64,000 nucleotides of DNA, taken from assembly GCA_024235915.1 (NCBI GenBank), contig JACKLO010000016.1, positions 62,001-126,000 of the forward strand. Reading direction: 5' to 3'. Origin of the DNA: Burkholderiaceae bacterium. GTDB taxonomy: Bacteria; Pseudomonadota; Gammaproteobacteria; Burkholderiales; Burkholderiaceae_C. Positions within the stretch are counted from its first letter, which is position 1. Each line of letters begins with the position of its first letter. Both the position numbers and the translations under genes were made by a program. The notes under the pieces were generated by a model. That model had not been told where the DNA came from. It did not search any database and was given only the letters and a program-made list of their open reading frames with translations. Shown piece after piece: positions 63,320-64,000 of the stretch.

Positions 63320-64000
63320 GCTGCGTCGGCCGGGGCCAGCAAGCCGAGGGCGACGGAGACGGTCTCCGAGGACAGACGATCCAGGCGTTGCTGCAGGTCG
63401 CGCAGGTGTTCGTCCTGGGCTTCCACCTCGCCGATGCGCTGCTCCAGTTCACCGGCGGCGGACTGGATGCGCTCCAGCGCTTCGCGTCGGCGTTGGAAGG
63501 CTTTGCGGCGCTCTCGGAGCTGCTGTTCCACCTGCACGCCAGCCGACTTGCTCCACATCTCGATATCGCCGGCGGCGTTCTCGAACACCACCCGCAGTTT
63601 GGACAGCAACATGCGCCGGAACTGTTCGACGAAACCCGGCACGGCCAGGCGCCAGGCCTGCGAGAAGCCGACGTAACGGCCGTAGTTCTGCGCGATCAGG
63701 TCCAGCTCGGCGCGATAACGGCCCAGGTCGGGCGCGATGCCCACGGTGAACGCAAAGCCGAATTCGCCGTTGAGCTGACTGAAGCTGCCGTCGAGCATGC
63801 GCTGCATCTCACCGGCCTTGGCCTGCGCCGTGTCCAGCGCCGAACGCAGACGCTGGAACAGCAGCTCGAAGGGCTTGCGCGTGCCGAAGGCGAAGCCGGC
63901 GGCGCCCGCGGCAGCCTGCATGGCGCTGACCTCGGTGCGCAACTGTTCACTGGACAGCCCGGCCAGGGCTTCGCGCTGCAGGCGCGTCTGCACCACACGC
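63316..64000 (-). CDS. dynamin-family GTPase, C-terminal part (5' end outside window)
   Basis: The frame is open to the window edge, so only the last roughly 227 residues are seen. They are almost wholly helical with long coiled-coil stretches (LRERRKAFQRRREALERIQS and EVEAQDEHLRDLQQRLDRLS) and a GFAFTVGIAPDLGRYRAELD segment. Position directly before mutY and this pattern match the bacterial dynamin-like protein found there in many Burkholderiales. The GTPase motifs lie outside the window, so identity is inferred. Confidence 0.65.
   Translation of the reverse strand, partial: RVVQTRLQREALAGLSSEQLRTEVSAMQAAAGAAGFAFGTRKPFELLFQRLRSALDTAQAKAGEMQRMLDGSFSQLNGEFGFAFTVGIAPDLGRYRAELDLIAQNYGRYVGFSQAWRLAVPGFVEQFRRMLLSKLRVVFENAAGDIEMWSKSAGVQVEQQLRERRKAFQRRREALERIQSAAGELEQRIGEVEAQDEHLRDLQQRLDRLSSETVSVALGLLAPADAA

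Overview
The window is GC-rich, gene-dense bacterial DNA. The complete mraZ-to-ftsZ division and cell-wall cluster, RapZ without a visible PTS operon, an HprK-related kinase A cassette, a SapC-family protein and the overall protein character point to a betaproteobacterium of the order Burkholderiales, most likely near the Rubrivivax/Leptothrix/Ideonella/Roseateles group. This is inferred from recognisable families, not from a database search.

Layout. 1-2326 (+): the 3' end of an M3 oligopeptidase gene, a strong terminator, and an argD-like aminotransferase. 2351-6245 (-): a periplasmic-binding protein and a hybrid histidine kinase whose reading frames overlap, together resembling a BvgS/EvgS-type sensor split in two. 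6383-23607 (-): a compact dcw operon, mraZ-rsmH-ftsL-ftsI-murE-murF-mraY-murD-ftsW-murG-murC-ddl-ftsQ-ftsA-ftsZ, mostly joined by stop/start overlaps, with a promoter before mraZ and a hairpin after ftsZ. 23901-35630: mixed housekeeping and accessory genes (zinc-ribbon/pseudo-receiver protein, alpha-carbonic anhydrase, Bcr/CflA exporter, Tat-type intradiol dioxygenase, rnpB RNA, cysK, pectinacetylesterase-like hydrolase and partner, htpX, NYN protein, pyrC, DUF4394 lipoprotein). 35671-42935: transport genes (LysR plus an orphan gltL, an adaptor/permease/ATPase exporter, an ABCB7/ATM1-type half transporter) and a yciA-like thioesterase.

42975-46138 (-) is the most unusual part. It is a visibly AT-richer cassette encoding a Cys-rich, Tat-type secreted protein, a PqqD-like (RRE) protein, an HprK-related kinase and a PF14907-type nucleotidyltransferase. 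The same trio of accessory functions is known from some lasso-peptide clusters, so the Cys-rich protein is the obvious candidate substrate. 46571-54617 (-): a TetR-controlled fatty-acid beta-oxidation operon with a perfect operator palindrome before the regulator, ending in an SGNH hydrolase. 54796-57006: HNH endonuclease, SlyB-like lipoprotein, SapC-family protein and a CAU-anticodon tRNA. 57056-64000: hrcA, divergent nadK-recN-rapZ-LON-domain genes, and mutY with a dynamin-like gene cut by the window edge.

No insertion sequence, prophage, CRISPR array or rRNA operon was seen. A 50-base intercistronic element occurs twice (mraZ/rsmH and pyrC/NYN gaps).
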